Origin: Candidatus Dadabacteria bacterium | GTDB lineage: Bacteria > Desulfobacterota_D > UBA1144 > Nemesobacterales > UBA2774 | Assembly: GCA_020054175.1 (NCBI GenBank) | Contig: JAGVLR010000212.1 | Coordinates: 1 to 11,333, forward strand | Length of the DNA: 11,333 nucleotides | Direction of reading: 5' to 3' | Shown here: positions 1 to 5,782 of the stretch, piece by piece | Layout of the letters: each line of letters opens with the position of its first letter | Position numbering within the stretch: the stretch's first letter is position 1 | Translations under genes and position numbers: made by a program | Notes under the pieces: model-generated | What the model saw: the letters and a program-made list of their open reading frames with translations, nothing else | What the model was told of the DNA's origin: nothing | The model's database searches: none

Positions 1-420
1 AAGCGCATCGCCCTCGGGTTCGAGGTGACGAAGAGCGTGATCGCCGACATCGAGAAGAAATGCGACGAAGCGGGCATAGATTTCAGCATCGTGTTCATTC
101 CGTCAAAATCTAGGGCGTTCTTCGAGTATCTGAACTCTCACGGCTACGAGCTCCCGGACGATTATTACCAGCTCGTCGATAACGAGAACAACCTCGTCGC
201 CGGGTTCTCTGAATTCTTCGACGAACTCGGCATCGAGCACGTGGATGCCGGGCCGTATGTCCTCGAAGAGCTCTACACGTCGAGTAACGTCTATTCCCCA
301 ACCGACGACGGACATCCGCTCGAAAACGGTTATAGGGCCTACGCGCGCGCGGCGCGCGATGGAGTGAAGATGGAAATCGTGGCCGGGCCCAAAGAGCTTC
401 CGGACGATTCTATTCAGTAA
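1..420 (+). CDS. SGNH/GDSL-hydrolase-like protein, C-terminal part (5' end outside window)
   Basis: The reading frame is open from the first base (KRIALGFEVTKSV...) and ends at TAA 418-420, so this is the last 139 residues of a larger protein. The segment DDGHPLENGYRAYA near the end has the Asp-x-x-His arrangement of the last conserved block of SGNH hydrolases, in which Asp and His complete the catalytic triad. The preceding part, with a helix, a FIPSK strand and the phrase FFDELGIEHVDAG, fits the alternating alpha/beta fold of AlgX/AlgJ-like or GDSL-type esterases and O-acetyl transferases. The catalytic Ser and oxyanion residues must lie upstream and cannot be seen. A substrate cannot be named. 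A GTG at 25 is in frame but has no reason to be the start. The gene is convergent with the cupredoxin gene, with only 20 bases between stops. Confidence 0.6.
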   Translation, partial: KRIALGFEVTKSVIADIEKKCDEAGIDFSIVFIPSKSRAFFEYLNSHGYELPDDYYQLVDNENNLVAGFSEFFDELGIEHVDAGPYVLEELYTSSNVYSPTDDGHPLENGYRAYARAARDGVKMEIVAGPKELPDDSIQ

Positions 421-440
421 AACAGAATCACCCCAGCCGT

Positions 441-1010
441 CTATTCTGGAGGGCCGATCCTCACTATCCTTTCCTTCGTTATCCGCTCAAGGGAAGGAAA
501 CGTTTTCTGCGCGGCCGGCGGTACCGGCAGCCAATCCTCAGTGCCGGGCTTTCCTTTATAGTAATCGAAGGGCAGAGCCCCAGGCCCCGACGGTTTGCCG
601 ACTATTATCCGTCCGACCATTCCGGCCCCCTCGTGGGGAAGACAGAAGTAGTCGTAAACCCCCTCTTCCGTAAAGGTCTGTTCGAATTTTCCACCGGGCT
701 GTATGAAGCCCGAGTCCCACGGCGCGGCTTTCTCCGGTATGCGGAGGGAATGATTCCCGTTCGAGGGATGATAAGCCGTGACGGTATGAACGTTTTCTAC
801 GCAGACCCATCTCACCGTTTGCCCGGGTTTGATCAGGAGGCCTACGGGGTCGAACCATACGTGTGAGCCCATGACGTCGCTCTTCATGCGGATTTCTATT
901 ATCGAATCGCCGCCGGATTGTGCGGCCGATGAAGGCGATGCCTGGCTCGCGATGAACAGGCCGGCGGCCAGTATGCCGCCGGCCCTGAGGAATTCCCGCC
1001 TTGATGGCAT
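441..1010 (-). CDS. Tat-exported type-1 copper protein (plastocyanin/halocyanin-like cupredoxin)
   Basis: A 189-aa protein. Its N-terminus MPSRREFLRAGG is a twin-arginine motif followed by a hydrophobic stretch and an Ala/Ser-rich region, so it is probably exported folded to the periplasm or outer membrane face. The copper-site residues of a blue copper fold are visible: His75 in NVHTVTAYHP, then Cys123, His126 and Met131 in CLPHEGAGM, followed by the closing strand VGRIIVG. That is the Cys-x2-His-x4-Met ligand loop of plastocyanin-type proteins, so an electron-transfer role is likely; the partner is unknown. A tail of about 50 residues rich in Pro follows the domain. The ATG is preceded by AGGAG. 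It starts 11 bases after the stop of the TTHB210-like gene, so the two are almost certainly one operon read from the ECF-type promoter near 1549-1521. Confidence 0.85.
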   Translation of the reverse strand: MPSRREFLRAGGILAAGLFIASQASPSSAAQSGGDSIIEIRMKSDVMGSHVWFDPVGLLIKPGQTVRWVCVENVHTVTAYHPSNGNHSLRIPEKAAPWDSGFIQPGGKFEQTFTEEGVYDYFCLPHEGAGMVGRIIVGKPSGPGALPFDYYKGKPGTEDWLPVPPAAQKTFPSLERITKERIVRIGPPE

Positions 1011-1021
1011 GAGCCTCGCTC

Positions 1022-1447
1022 CTATTTAAGCGCCGCAGCCTTTTCAGGCGATACGTGCCAGAGGATGATGTGATAGTGAGGGACGGGGACACCCGGGTGG
1101 CCCGCGTTGAAATGCACGTCGACGTGGTCTACGTCCTCATCCTTCGCGGCCGCCAGGTTGTTAAAGCCCTTGTGCTCGTCGAGATCTGAAAGAGGGATCA
1201 TGTAAATCGTGCTTACCAGGCTGCCTTCCTTGTCGTAAGCGAGAAACGGCCCCGCGGGCAATGTGGCAGGGTCGACATAGAGAACACCGAGTCCGGGAAT
1301 AAAGTCCGGAAGTTCGACGAGAGAACTTACCTTCTGGTATTTGCCTCCCGGAGGGGCTGTTTCTTGAGCGTAAGCTTGGCCCGAACCGATGTAGAGAGCC
1401 GCGAAGCCGAGAACCAGTGTAAAAAAACCCGCTTTTAAAAACTTCAT
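1022..1447 (-). CDS. Secreted His-rich protein resembling TTHB210/DUF5602
   Basis: A 141-aa protein with a Sec signal peptide (basic MKFLK, hydrophobic core to about residue 20, cleavage likely after AYA at 25-27). The mature part of about 114 residues ends in a dense histidine cluster: H108, H112, H117, H124, H126 and H131 (VDHVDVHFNAGHPGVPVPHY, then HIILWHVSPE). The cluster could bind metal. From memory, the HVDVHF...PHYH pattern resembles TTHB210 of Thermus thermophilus, a protein of unknown function controlled by a sigma-E/anti-sigma-E pair. The adjacent divergent ECF sigma gene here makes that match more credible, but it was not checked by search. The frame is open upstream to 1612, but the start at 1447 has an ideal AAAGGAGGT site nine bases away and gives a proper signal peptide. 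It is first in an operon with the cupredoxin. Confidence 0.75.
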   Translation of the reverse strand: MKFLKAGFFTLVLGFAALYIGSGQAYAQETAPPGGKYQKVSSLVELPDFIPGLGVLYVDPATLPAGPFLAYDKEGSLVSTIYMIPLSDLDEHKGFNNLAAAKDEDVDHVDVHFNAGHPGVPVPHYHIILWHVSPEKAAALK

Positions 1448-1456
1448 AACGCAACT

Positions 1457-1465
1457 ACCTCCTTT
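1457..1465 (-). promoter_or_regulatory. Shine-Dalgarno site fixing the TTHB210-like start
   Basis: On the minus strand this reads AAAGGAGGT, a near-complete anti-16S match nine bases before the ATG at 1447. It rules out the longer upstream extension of the frame to 1612, which would also run through the divergent promoters. Confidence 0.85.
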
Positions 1466-1488
1466 GAATGGATTATTCTTTGCGAGTT

Positions 1489-1512
1489 TGACAGTTGTAT
1501 ATAAAACTGTCA
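1489..1512. repeat. Perfect 8-bp inverted repeat at the predicted 5' end of the TTHB210-like transcript
   Basis: TGACAGTT (1489-1496) and AACTGTCA (1505-1512) are perfect reverse complements separated by eight bases (GTATATAA). On the minus strand the repeat starts just after the predicted transcription start of the TTHB210-like operon, so the mRNA could begin with a stem-loop. It could instead be an operator for a dimeric regulator. A TTGACA hexamer at 1488-1493, with CATATA 17 bases further on, would also allow a plus-strand housekeeping promoter for the sigma gene here. Confidence 0.6.
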
Positions 1513-1520
1513 TATACATG

Positions 1521-1549
1521 ATAGAGTTTTCAGGGGGGCATTGGTTACA
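1521..1549 (-). promoter_or_regulatory. Predicted ECF-sigma promoter for the TTHB210-like/cupredoxin operon
   Basis: On the minus strand, TGTAACC (1549-1543) is followed after exactly 16 bases by CTCTAT (1526-1521), preceded by AAAA. The element is the mirror of the plus-strand promoter of the sigma gene, with the same -35 heptamer, the same spacing and a one-base difference in the -10. TGTAAC is a typical ECF -35 core. The predicted start of transcription is near 1512-1515. Confidence 0.7.
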
Positions 1550-1571
1550 AATCCCGCGAAAAATAAAATCC

Positions 1572-1600
1572 TGTAACCTTTTCCGCCGCCGAAACTCCAT
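1572..1600 (+). promoter_or_regulatory. Predicted ECF-sigma promoter (autoregulatory) for the sigma gene
   Basis: TGTAACC (1572-1578) is followed after exactly 16 bases by CTCCAT (1595-1600), preceded by AAA. It matches the divergent element at 1549-1521 in sequence and spacing, which suggests that the sigma factor recognises both and activates its own gene. The predicted start of transcription is near 1607-1610, giving a leader of about 27 bases before the ATG at 1636. Confidence 0.7.
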
Positions 1601-1620
1601 ATTTGTATGCACAATACTGT

Positions 1621-1627
1621 AGGAGGG
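1621..1627 (+). promoter_or_regulatory. Shine-Dalgarno site fixing the sigma-factor start
   Basis: AGGAGGG lies eight bases before the ATG at 1636. It favours that start over the in-frame ATG at 1603, which would sit at or before the predicted transcription start. Confidence 0.8.
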
Positions 1628-1635
1628 TTGCCCTC

Positions 1636-2307
1636 ATGATAGACGCCGTGCCTGATATGGGAACGCTTACGGACGAGGACATCGTGCGCCGCGTGCTCAC
1701 AGGCGAGATCGAGATGTTCGAAATCCTCATGCGCCGCTACAACCGGCGGCTATACCGCGTTGCGCGCGCGATAGTGAGGGACGACGGAGAGGCGGAGGAC
1801 GTCATGCAGGATGCCTACGTTAGGGCCTATGCGAACCTCGGACAGTTCGCCGGGCTGGCCAAATTCTCTACCCGGCTCACCAGGATAGCCGTGAACGAGG
1901 CGCTCGCCCGCGTCCGCATGAGGAAGAGGCTGGTATACGTCCCGCCCGGCGACGACGGAAATGGAATCTCGATGAACACATACACTTCTAAAACGCCTGA
2001 CCCTGAGCAGAATGTGATCGCGAAAGAGCTAGCCTCGGTGCTTGAAACGGCCGTCGATTCGCTGCCTGAGGCGTACCGGTCTGTCTTTATGCTTAGGCAA
2101 ATAGAGGATATGAGCACAGCGGAAACGGCGGAGTGCCTCGACATAAGCGAGGAGGCCGTGAAGGTGCGGCTCTTCAGAGCAAAGGCCCTTCTTCGCGAGG
2201 AGCTCTATTCCCGTATCGGAAGCGCCTCGTCCGATGCGTTCGCCTTCGCGGGCCGTAGATGCGACCGCATCGTAGCTGTCGTGCTGGATAGAATTCGGCA
2301 TGGGTAA
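1636..2307 (+). CDS. ECF-type RNA polymerase sigma factor
   Basis: A 223-aa sigma-70-family factor with only regions 2 and 4. Region 2 spans about residues 20-90 and includes GEAEDVMQDAYVRAYANLGQ, the core-binding and -10 recognition helices. Region 4 spans about 130-190 (SLPEAYRSVFMLRQIEDMS, then the helix-turn-helix TAETAECLDISEEAVKVRLF), which reads the -35. The tail after region 4 ends in AFAFAGRRCDRIVAVVLDRI. As I recall, a similar Cys-Asp-Arg-Ile-Val ending occurs in a subset of ECF factors. It holds one Cys (C209) and might have a regulatory role. The predicted promoter at 1572-1600 implies positive autoregulation, and the divergent operon is the obvious target. No zinc-binding anti-sigma gene follows; the next feature downstream is a tRNA. 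The inducing signal is unknown. Copper, redox or envelope stress would be guesses from the neighbours. Confidence 0.9.
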   Translation: MIDAVPDMGTLTDEDIVRRVLTGEIEMFEILMRRYNRRLYRVARAIVRDDGEAEDVMQDAYVRAYANLGQFAGLAKFSTRLTRIAVNEALARVRMRKRLVYVPPGDDGNGISMNTYTSKTPDPEQNVIAKELASVLETAVDSLPEAYRSVFMLRQIEDMSTAETAECLDISEEAVKVRLFRAKALLREELYSRIGSASSDAFAFAGRRCDRIVAVVLDRIRHG

Positions 2308-2492
2308 GGAGAAGACTACCCTTTATTCGCCGTGGTTTTCTCTAGCGCCGTAGCGCACACGACGCCCTGAGAATAGACTTGAACGCCGGTCAGGCGCCAG
2401 AGTATACTGGCGCGACATGGTCCGCTAGAATCGGCGCGGTTTGGCCGAAGCAGAGCCACCGTTATACTTACCCCCGGATTTCCGCCCTTCTA
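2308..2492. other. Non-coding stretch between sigma gene and tRNA promoter
   Basis: I see no credible gene here. The only ORF touching the sigma stop is 17 codons (2300-2353) and resembles nothing. The stretch contains an inverted repeat at 2394-2413 and no T-rich intrinsic terminator. No anti-sigma coding sequence, complete or visibly decayed, can be recognised. Confidence 0.6.
2394..2413. repeat. Inverted repeat, 7-bp stem
   Basis: GCGCCAG (2394-2400) and CTGGCGC (2407-2413) pair perfectly around the six-base loop AGTATA. It lies about 90 bases after the sigma stop. No T-run follows, so it is not a standard intrinsic terminator, but it could stabilise or end the sigma transcript. Confidence 0.45.
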
Positions 2493-2521
2493 TTGATGTA
2501 GAGAATAAAGTCTGTTATAGA
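2493..2521 (+). promoter_or_regulatory. Sigma-70-type promoter of the tRNA-Arg gene
   Basis: TTGATG (2493-2498), a 17-base spacer, then TATAGA (2516-2521). The predicted start near 2528 leaves a leader of about 22 bases before the mature tRNA. The local sequence is AT-rich in an otherwise GC-rich region. Confidence 0.7.
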
Positions 2522-2549
2522 TATTATTGTTCCAAACCGGAATTAACCC

Positions 2550-2623
2550 GTCCCCGTAGCTCAGTAGGATAGAGCGTAGGATTCCTAATCCTAAGGCCAG
2601 AGGTTCGAATCCTCTCGGGGACG
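2550..2623 (+). tRNA. tRNA-Arg (anticodon CCT)
   Basis: A full 74-nt cloverleaf without encoded CCA. The acceptor stem is GTCCCCG/CGGGGAC (7 bp) with discriminator G. The D stem is GCTC/GAGC. The anticodon stem TAGGA/TCCTA surrounds the loop TTCCTAA, giving anticodon CCT, which reads AGG (Arg). A five-base variable loop AGGCC is followed by T stem AGAGG/CCTCT with loop TTCGAAT. All stems are perfectly paired, so the gene looks functional. A run of seven T (2629-2635) follows six bases after the discriminator base. Confidence 0.96.
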
Positions 2624-2667
2624 CATCATTTTTTTCTCCCCAAAACGACTGACCGGAGGGTTTGCCG

Positions 2668-3657
2668 ATGGGCGAGAATATAATCGAGCGCGTTAGGGAA
2701 AATGTTATCGGGAGAGGTGAAGAGATAACTCCCGACGACGCGATGGCTCTCGCCCTTACTGATTTCGGCGGCCTGCCGGCTCTGATGTCCCTTTCAAACG
2801 CAGTCACGTCCATGCACCACGAAAGAGGGGTGTATCTCTGCAGCATAACCAGCGGGAGGACAGGCGCGTGCCCCGAGGACTGCAGCTTCTGCGCGCAGTC
2901 GATCTACAGCAAGTCCCCCGTTCCGCCGCGCACTGTGATCGAGCCCCGAGAGATCCTGGAATCGGCGAAGAGGGCCGAAGCCGGAGGGGCTTCCGAGTTC
3001 TGCATCGTGATAAGCGGGAGAGGCCCCAACGGGCATGTATTCGAGAGGGTGCTGGAGTCTGTCCGCCTCATCGGCGAGCATACTGGTATGAGCATCGGCT
3101 GCTCTCTCGGCATACTGACCGAAGAGCAGGCGATGCGCCTTTCCGCCGCCGGAGTGAGACGCTACAACCACAACCTCGAAACCTCCCGGAGCTTCTTCCC
3201 CAGAGTATGCACCACGCACGCCTACGAAGACCGCATCGGCACGGCGCGCCTCGTGAAGGAGAACGGTATAGGGCTCTGCTGCGGCGGGATAATCGGCCTC
3301 GGGGAAACGGCCGAGGACAGGCTCAGTCTTGCCTACGAGCTGAAGGGCCTCGACCCCGAAGTCGTGCCGCTTAACTTCCTGAATCCGAGGCCGGGCACAG
3401 GGCTCGGCGGAATGGAGACGCTCCATCCTTTCGAGGCTGTCAAAACCATCTCACTCTTCAGGATAATACTTCCGAAGAGCATTCTCCTATGCGCGGGAGG
3501 AAGGGAGGCGGTGCTCGGGGAATACCAGCCCTGGGCGCTTTTCGCGGGGGCGAACGCGCTCATCTCCGGGAACTACCTCACGACGAAGGGCGATCCCATG
3601 GAGAAGGATATCAGGATGATACGCGATCTCGGGCTGCCGCTCCTGAGATATAACTGA
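2668..3657 (+). CDS. bioB: Biotin synthase (radical SAM)
   Basis: BioB inserts sulfur into dethiobiotin, the last step of biotin synthesis, using a SAM-bound [4Fe-4S] cluster and a sacrificial [2Fe-2S] cluster. The 329-aa protein has the radical SAM motif CPEDCSFC (C68, C72, C75). The further family cysteines sit in the contexts EFCIV, IGCSLG and LCCGGIIGLGE, and the Arg sits in AGGRE, where E. coli BioB has its [2Fe-2S] ligands. The block RRYNHNLETSRSFF is the usual substrate-side signature. The length is typical and there is no break. The chosen ATG at 2668 has GGAGGG seven bases upstream; a TTG at 2662 is in frame but too close to it. No other biotin gene is in the window. The gap to the tRNA is 44 bases with no evident promoter, so read-through from the tRNA promoter is possible. 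Confidence 0.93.
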   Translation: MGENIIERVRENVIGRGEEITPDDAMALALTDFGGLPALMSLSNAVTSMHHERGVYLCSITSGRTGACPEDCSFCAQSIYSKSPVPPRTVIEPREILESAKRAEAGGASEFCIVISGRGPNGHVFERVLESVRLIGEHTGMSIGCSLGILTEEQAMRLSAAGVRRYNHNLETSRSFFPRVCTTHAYEDRIGTARLVKENGIGLCCGGIIGLGETAEDRLSLAYELKGLDPEVVPLNFLNPRPGTGLGGMETLHPFEAVKTISLFRIILPKSILLCAGGREAVLGEYQPWALFAGANALISGNYLTTKGDPMEKDIRMIRDLGLPLLRYN

Positions 3658-3723
3658 ACCCGGCCACGCTAAAGCGGCGCCTTATCGAAAGCCCGGTTTA
3701 AAGCGCGAATGTGATGGGCGCGA

Positions 3724-4179
3724 TTATACTGTCATTTCAGTCCTGAATCCGAAATAGACCCTGTTATCTATAAGCCTTATCGTCTCTGGGGTGATCTTGA
3801 AGAAGGCGAAGTCCCCGAGGCCGGGGCGCGTTTCTCTGCTTTCGAGAAGCCCGGCGAGGAAGGGGTATTTATTCTCGAAAGCAGCTCTCGCCGGCCCCGC
3901 TTCTTCTTCGCGCATCATGCGGGCTTTCCCGATTATCCGTAGCCCGCGGATGTCCTTCCAGTCGGAATACTCCGCGTTTATCGTGGCGGCGACGCCGGGG
4001 TTGAGCGATATGTTGAGCGAGTGCTCCGAGCGAGGGCTCGAGAGGAAGTACAAAATCAGCCCGTCACTCGCATAGAACAGGGCCGCCGCATAAGGCCGGT
4101 TGTCCCTCGAAGTCGCGAGGCTCATGGTATTGTGTCCGCGAAGAAATCCTATGACCGTATCTTTCATTTCAAGGCTCAT
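3724..4179 (-). CDS. Pyridoxamine 5'-phosphate oxidase-fold flavoprotein
   Basis: A 151-aa protein with the pattern of the FMN-binding split-barrel (PNPOx-like) family. It has a short N-terminal helix (KDTVIGFLRGHN), strand TMSLATSRDNRPYAAALFY, then LILYFLSSPRSEHSLNISLN and AATINAEYSDWKDIRGLRI, ending with an aromatic strand NRVYFGFRTE. Members bind FMN, F420 or heme and act as small oxidoreductases, and the sequence does not tell which applies. It is last in a minus-strand operon. Its ATG lies inside the end of the truncated Crp/Fnr frame (11-base overlap), and the putative ribosome site (TCGGGAAA) is weak, so translational coupling is likely. Placement after a heme-type radical SAM gene suggests, but does not show, a tetrapyrrole-related role. 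It faces bioB tail to tail with 66 bases between stops. Confidence 0.8.
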   Translation of the reverse strand: MSLEMKDTVIGFLRGHNTMSLATSRDNRPYAAALFYASDGLILYFLSSPRSEHSLNISLNPGVAATINAEYSDWKDIRGLRIIGKARMMREEEAGPARAAFENKYPFLAGLLESRETRPGLGDFAFFKITPETIRLIDNRVYFGFRTEMTV

Positions 4180-4372
4180 TTTCCCGAGATGAAACGCCGC
4201 GCGGTTTTTCGCCCTTGAGGAAGAGGACGAAGCCCTCTGTATAAGTGAGCCGACGGAGCATGTTCTCGAGCTCGAGAGCGCCCTCGTCGTCTAGACCCGA
4301 GAAGATCGTGCCTGCCCTCAGGCTGCACGACCGGCAGGAGTTATATTCCGAGCGACCGGGTCTTTTCTTCAT
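4169..4372 (-). pseudogene. Truncated Crp/Fnr-family regulator, N-terminal stub only
   Basis: A 67-codon frame whose start overlaps the radical SAM gene by 32 bases and whose TGA overlaps the flavoprotein start by 11. It reads CRSCSLRAGTIFSGLDDEG, then TYTEGFVLFLKGEKPRGV. This follows the opening of Crp/Fnr-type regulators: a Cys-x2-Cys segment, an 'IFS-L' helix, then a first beta strand with G...L...GE.P.GV. The rest of the effector domain and the DNA-binding helix-turn-helix are absent, because the flavoprotein gene begins where the domain should continue. Full-length relatives have about 220 residues. The simplest reading is a deletion remnant. However, the clean overlaps at both ends leave open a small expressed protein with two cysteines. 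Recognition rests on motif memory over only about 55 residues. Confidence 0.55.
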
Positions 4373-5477
4373 TGGATTCCGCCGGAATATATTTGACGGG
4401 CATGTAAACGCAGTAGGGCTCTGACTCCATATAATCCCCGGTCACGGCGTAAGCCCGCGCCCTCGAGCCCCCGCAGATATTCCTGAACTCGCACACGCAG
4501 CATTTGCCCTTGAGCATGTCGTAGTCCCTTATACGTGTGAAAAGCGGCGAGGTTCTGTAAATGGAGACGATGCTCTCGTTCTTTACGTTACCTCCCGACA
4601 GCGGGAGAAACCCGCTCGGGTAGACCTCACCCCTGTGTGAGATGAAAACGAACCCCTTGCCGTCGTTTATGCCCCGTGGCGCCCTGCCTATCGTATCCCG
4701 CAGGGTTCCCGCAGCGGCTTCAAGCGGACATATGCCGCTCCTCTTTTCCCTCGCCCTCGCCTGCGCCGCGTATCTTCTGTAATGCGGCGCTTCCGTGGAT
4801 TTTATGTCGTAGGGCATTACCTTGGATAACTCGTACATTTTTTCGAAAACGGATTCGTATTCCTCCGGGCTTATCGTGTCTTCGACTTTTCCACGTCCTG
4901 TCGGGACGAGGAAGAACACGCTCCAGAGGACAGGGCCGAAGCCCGCTATGAGATTGGCTATGTTCTCGAAGTCGCGGATGTTATACCTCGTCACCGTCGT
5001 GTTTACCTGGATCGGGATGCCCTCCTTCCCGCACTCGGACAGCACCTCCAGCGTCCTCGCATAACTGCCCCTTACGCCTCTGAAAGAATCGTGAATCCCG
5101 GCTGTCGAGCCGTCGAGGCTCACGGCTATTCTCGATATGCCCGCTTCACCGAGCTTCCGTATCGACTCGTTTGTGAGAAGCGGGGTAACGCTCGGGGATA
5201 CGGACGTCCGAAGACCTTTTGCGACGCTGTATGTGATGAGGTCGTAAAGGTCTTCCCTTTTGAGCGGGTCGCCTCCCGTGAGAACCAGTAGCGGCGATCC
5301 GAAGGACGCTATGTCGTCCATCAGGTCATAACCCTGACGCGTTGTGAGCTCGAAGTGGTCTCGGCAGGTTCGCGCGTTCGCCCTGCAGTGGAGGCAGGCG
5401 AGATCGCAAGACTGCGTAACTTCCCAAATGACTATGAACGGGGTGCGGGAAAAATCCATGTCCGTCATATTTCTCAA
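4341..5477 (-). CDS. Radical SAM/SPASM protein, NirJ/AhbD-like (TIGR04053-type)
   Basis: A 378-aa radical SAM enzyme. C24-x3-C28-x2-C31 (SCDLACLHC) binds the SAM-cleaving [4Fe-4S] cluster. LTGGDPL is the SAM-contacting 'GGE-like' strand, and RIAVSLDGS and PIQVNTTVTRYN follow the barrel. The C-terminal SPASM region has C326-x2-C329-x5-C335-x20-C356 for an auxiliary cluster. Phrases such as WEVTQSCDLACLHCRA, LWSVFFLVPTGRG and GEVYPSGFLPLSGGNV recall the family annotated TIGR04053, related to NirJ and AhbC/AhbD, which modify heme-pathway side chains. The substrate is not known. Being divergent from hemY supports a tetrapyrrole link. The start is TTG 5477, with GAGGAGG seven bases upstream. ATG codons at 5468, 5459 and 5552 lack a well-placed site. 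It heads an overlapping operon. Confidence 0.85.
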   Translation of the reverse strand: MRNMTDMDFSRTPFIVIWEVTQSCDLACLHCRANARTCRDHFELTTRQGYDLMDDIASFGSPLLVLTGGDPLKREDLYDLITYSVAKGLRTSVSPSVTPLLTNESIRKLGEAGISRIAVSLDGSTAGIHDSFRGVRGSYARTLEVLSECGKEGIPIQVNTTVTRYNIRDFENIANLIAGFGPVLWSVFFLVPTGRGKVEDTISPEEYESVFEKMYELSKVMPYDIKSTEAPHYRRYAAQARAREKRSGICPLEAAAGTLRDTIGRAPRGINDGKGFVFISHRGEVYPSGFLPLSGGNVKNESIVSIYRTSPLFTRIRDYDMLKGKCCVCEFRNICGGSRARAYAVTGDYMESEPYCVYMPVKYIPAESNEEKTRSLGI

Positions 5478-5782
5478 GGCGCGGCCTCCTCGCTCCGAAG
5501 CTGTATGGATCAGGTGCAAATCCCATGCCATCATGGCCGCCACAGGGGCCATGGACGAATATGTCCGTATTTATCGGTGCATATGCGGAGGTTACGAACC
5601 GGGGAAAAATCCGGCCGGCACGTCACGTCACGCCTGAGGCTGGAAACGCCCGCCGAATGCGTAAGACTTTCTGACACCTTACACGGCTGCTCATCCGTCT
5701 CCACCGGAAATAAACGAGAATAATCCGGCATCGTTATTGCTCTATATCTATCGATGCGGCTCTTTTGGAGCGCGCTATTCCG
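5478..5782. other. Divergent intergenic region between radical SAM gene and hemY
   Basis: About 300 bases between two outward-reading genes. I see no credible gene here and no strong sigma-70 hexamer pair on either strand. One GTAACC occurs on the minus strand (5598-5593), but it lacks the CTCYAT partner 16 bases later, so it is not counted as an ECF promoter. An AT-rich patch (TATATCTATC, 5743-5752) upstream of hemY could include its -10. No Fnr-type TTGAT-N4-ATCAA site was seen. Confidence 0.5.
5485..5491 (-). promoter_or_regulatory. Shine-Dalgarno site implying a TTG start for the radical SAM gene
   Basis: The minus strand reads GAGGAGG, seven bases before TTG 5477-5475. The nearest ATG (5468) would be 16 bases away, too far for normal pairing. 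TTG is therefore the best-supported start. Confidence 0.65.

Noticed and set aside
345..358. Alternating CG run (GCGCGCGCGGCGCG) as a structural or regulatory element
   Set aside because: It encodes Ala-Arg-Ala-Ala-Arg in the SGNH-like protein and is explained by GC-rich coding.
406..429. GATTCT/AGAATC inverted repeat spanning the end of the SGNH gene and the gap to the cupredoxin gene, as a shared terminator
   Set aside because: The stem is only 6 bp, mostly A-T, with a 12-base loop and no T-run on either strand; too weak to call.
2300..2353. 17-codon ORF overlapping the sigma stop, as a remnant of an anti-sigma gene
   Set aside because: It is very short with no zinc-binding His/Cys pattern, and the sequence after it shows no recognisable anti-sigma coding in any frame.
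3658..3723. A bidirectional terminator between bioB and the convergent flavoprotein gene (AACCCGGC ... GCCCGGTT)
   Set aside because: The arms do not pair perfectly and no T-run follows on either strand.
5593..5598. A further GTAACC on the minus strand upstream of the radical SAM gene, as a third ECF promoter
   Set aside because: It is preceded by C rather than T, and no CTCYAT-like sequence lies 16 bases downstream.
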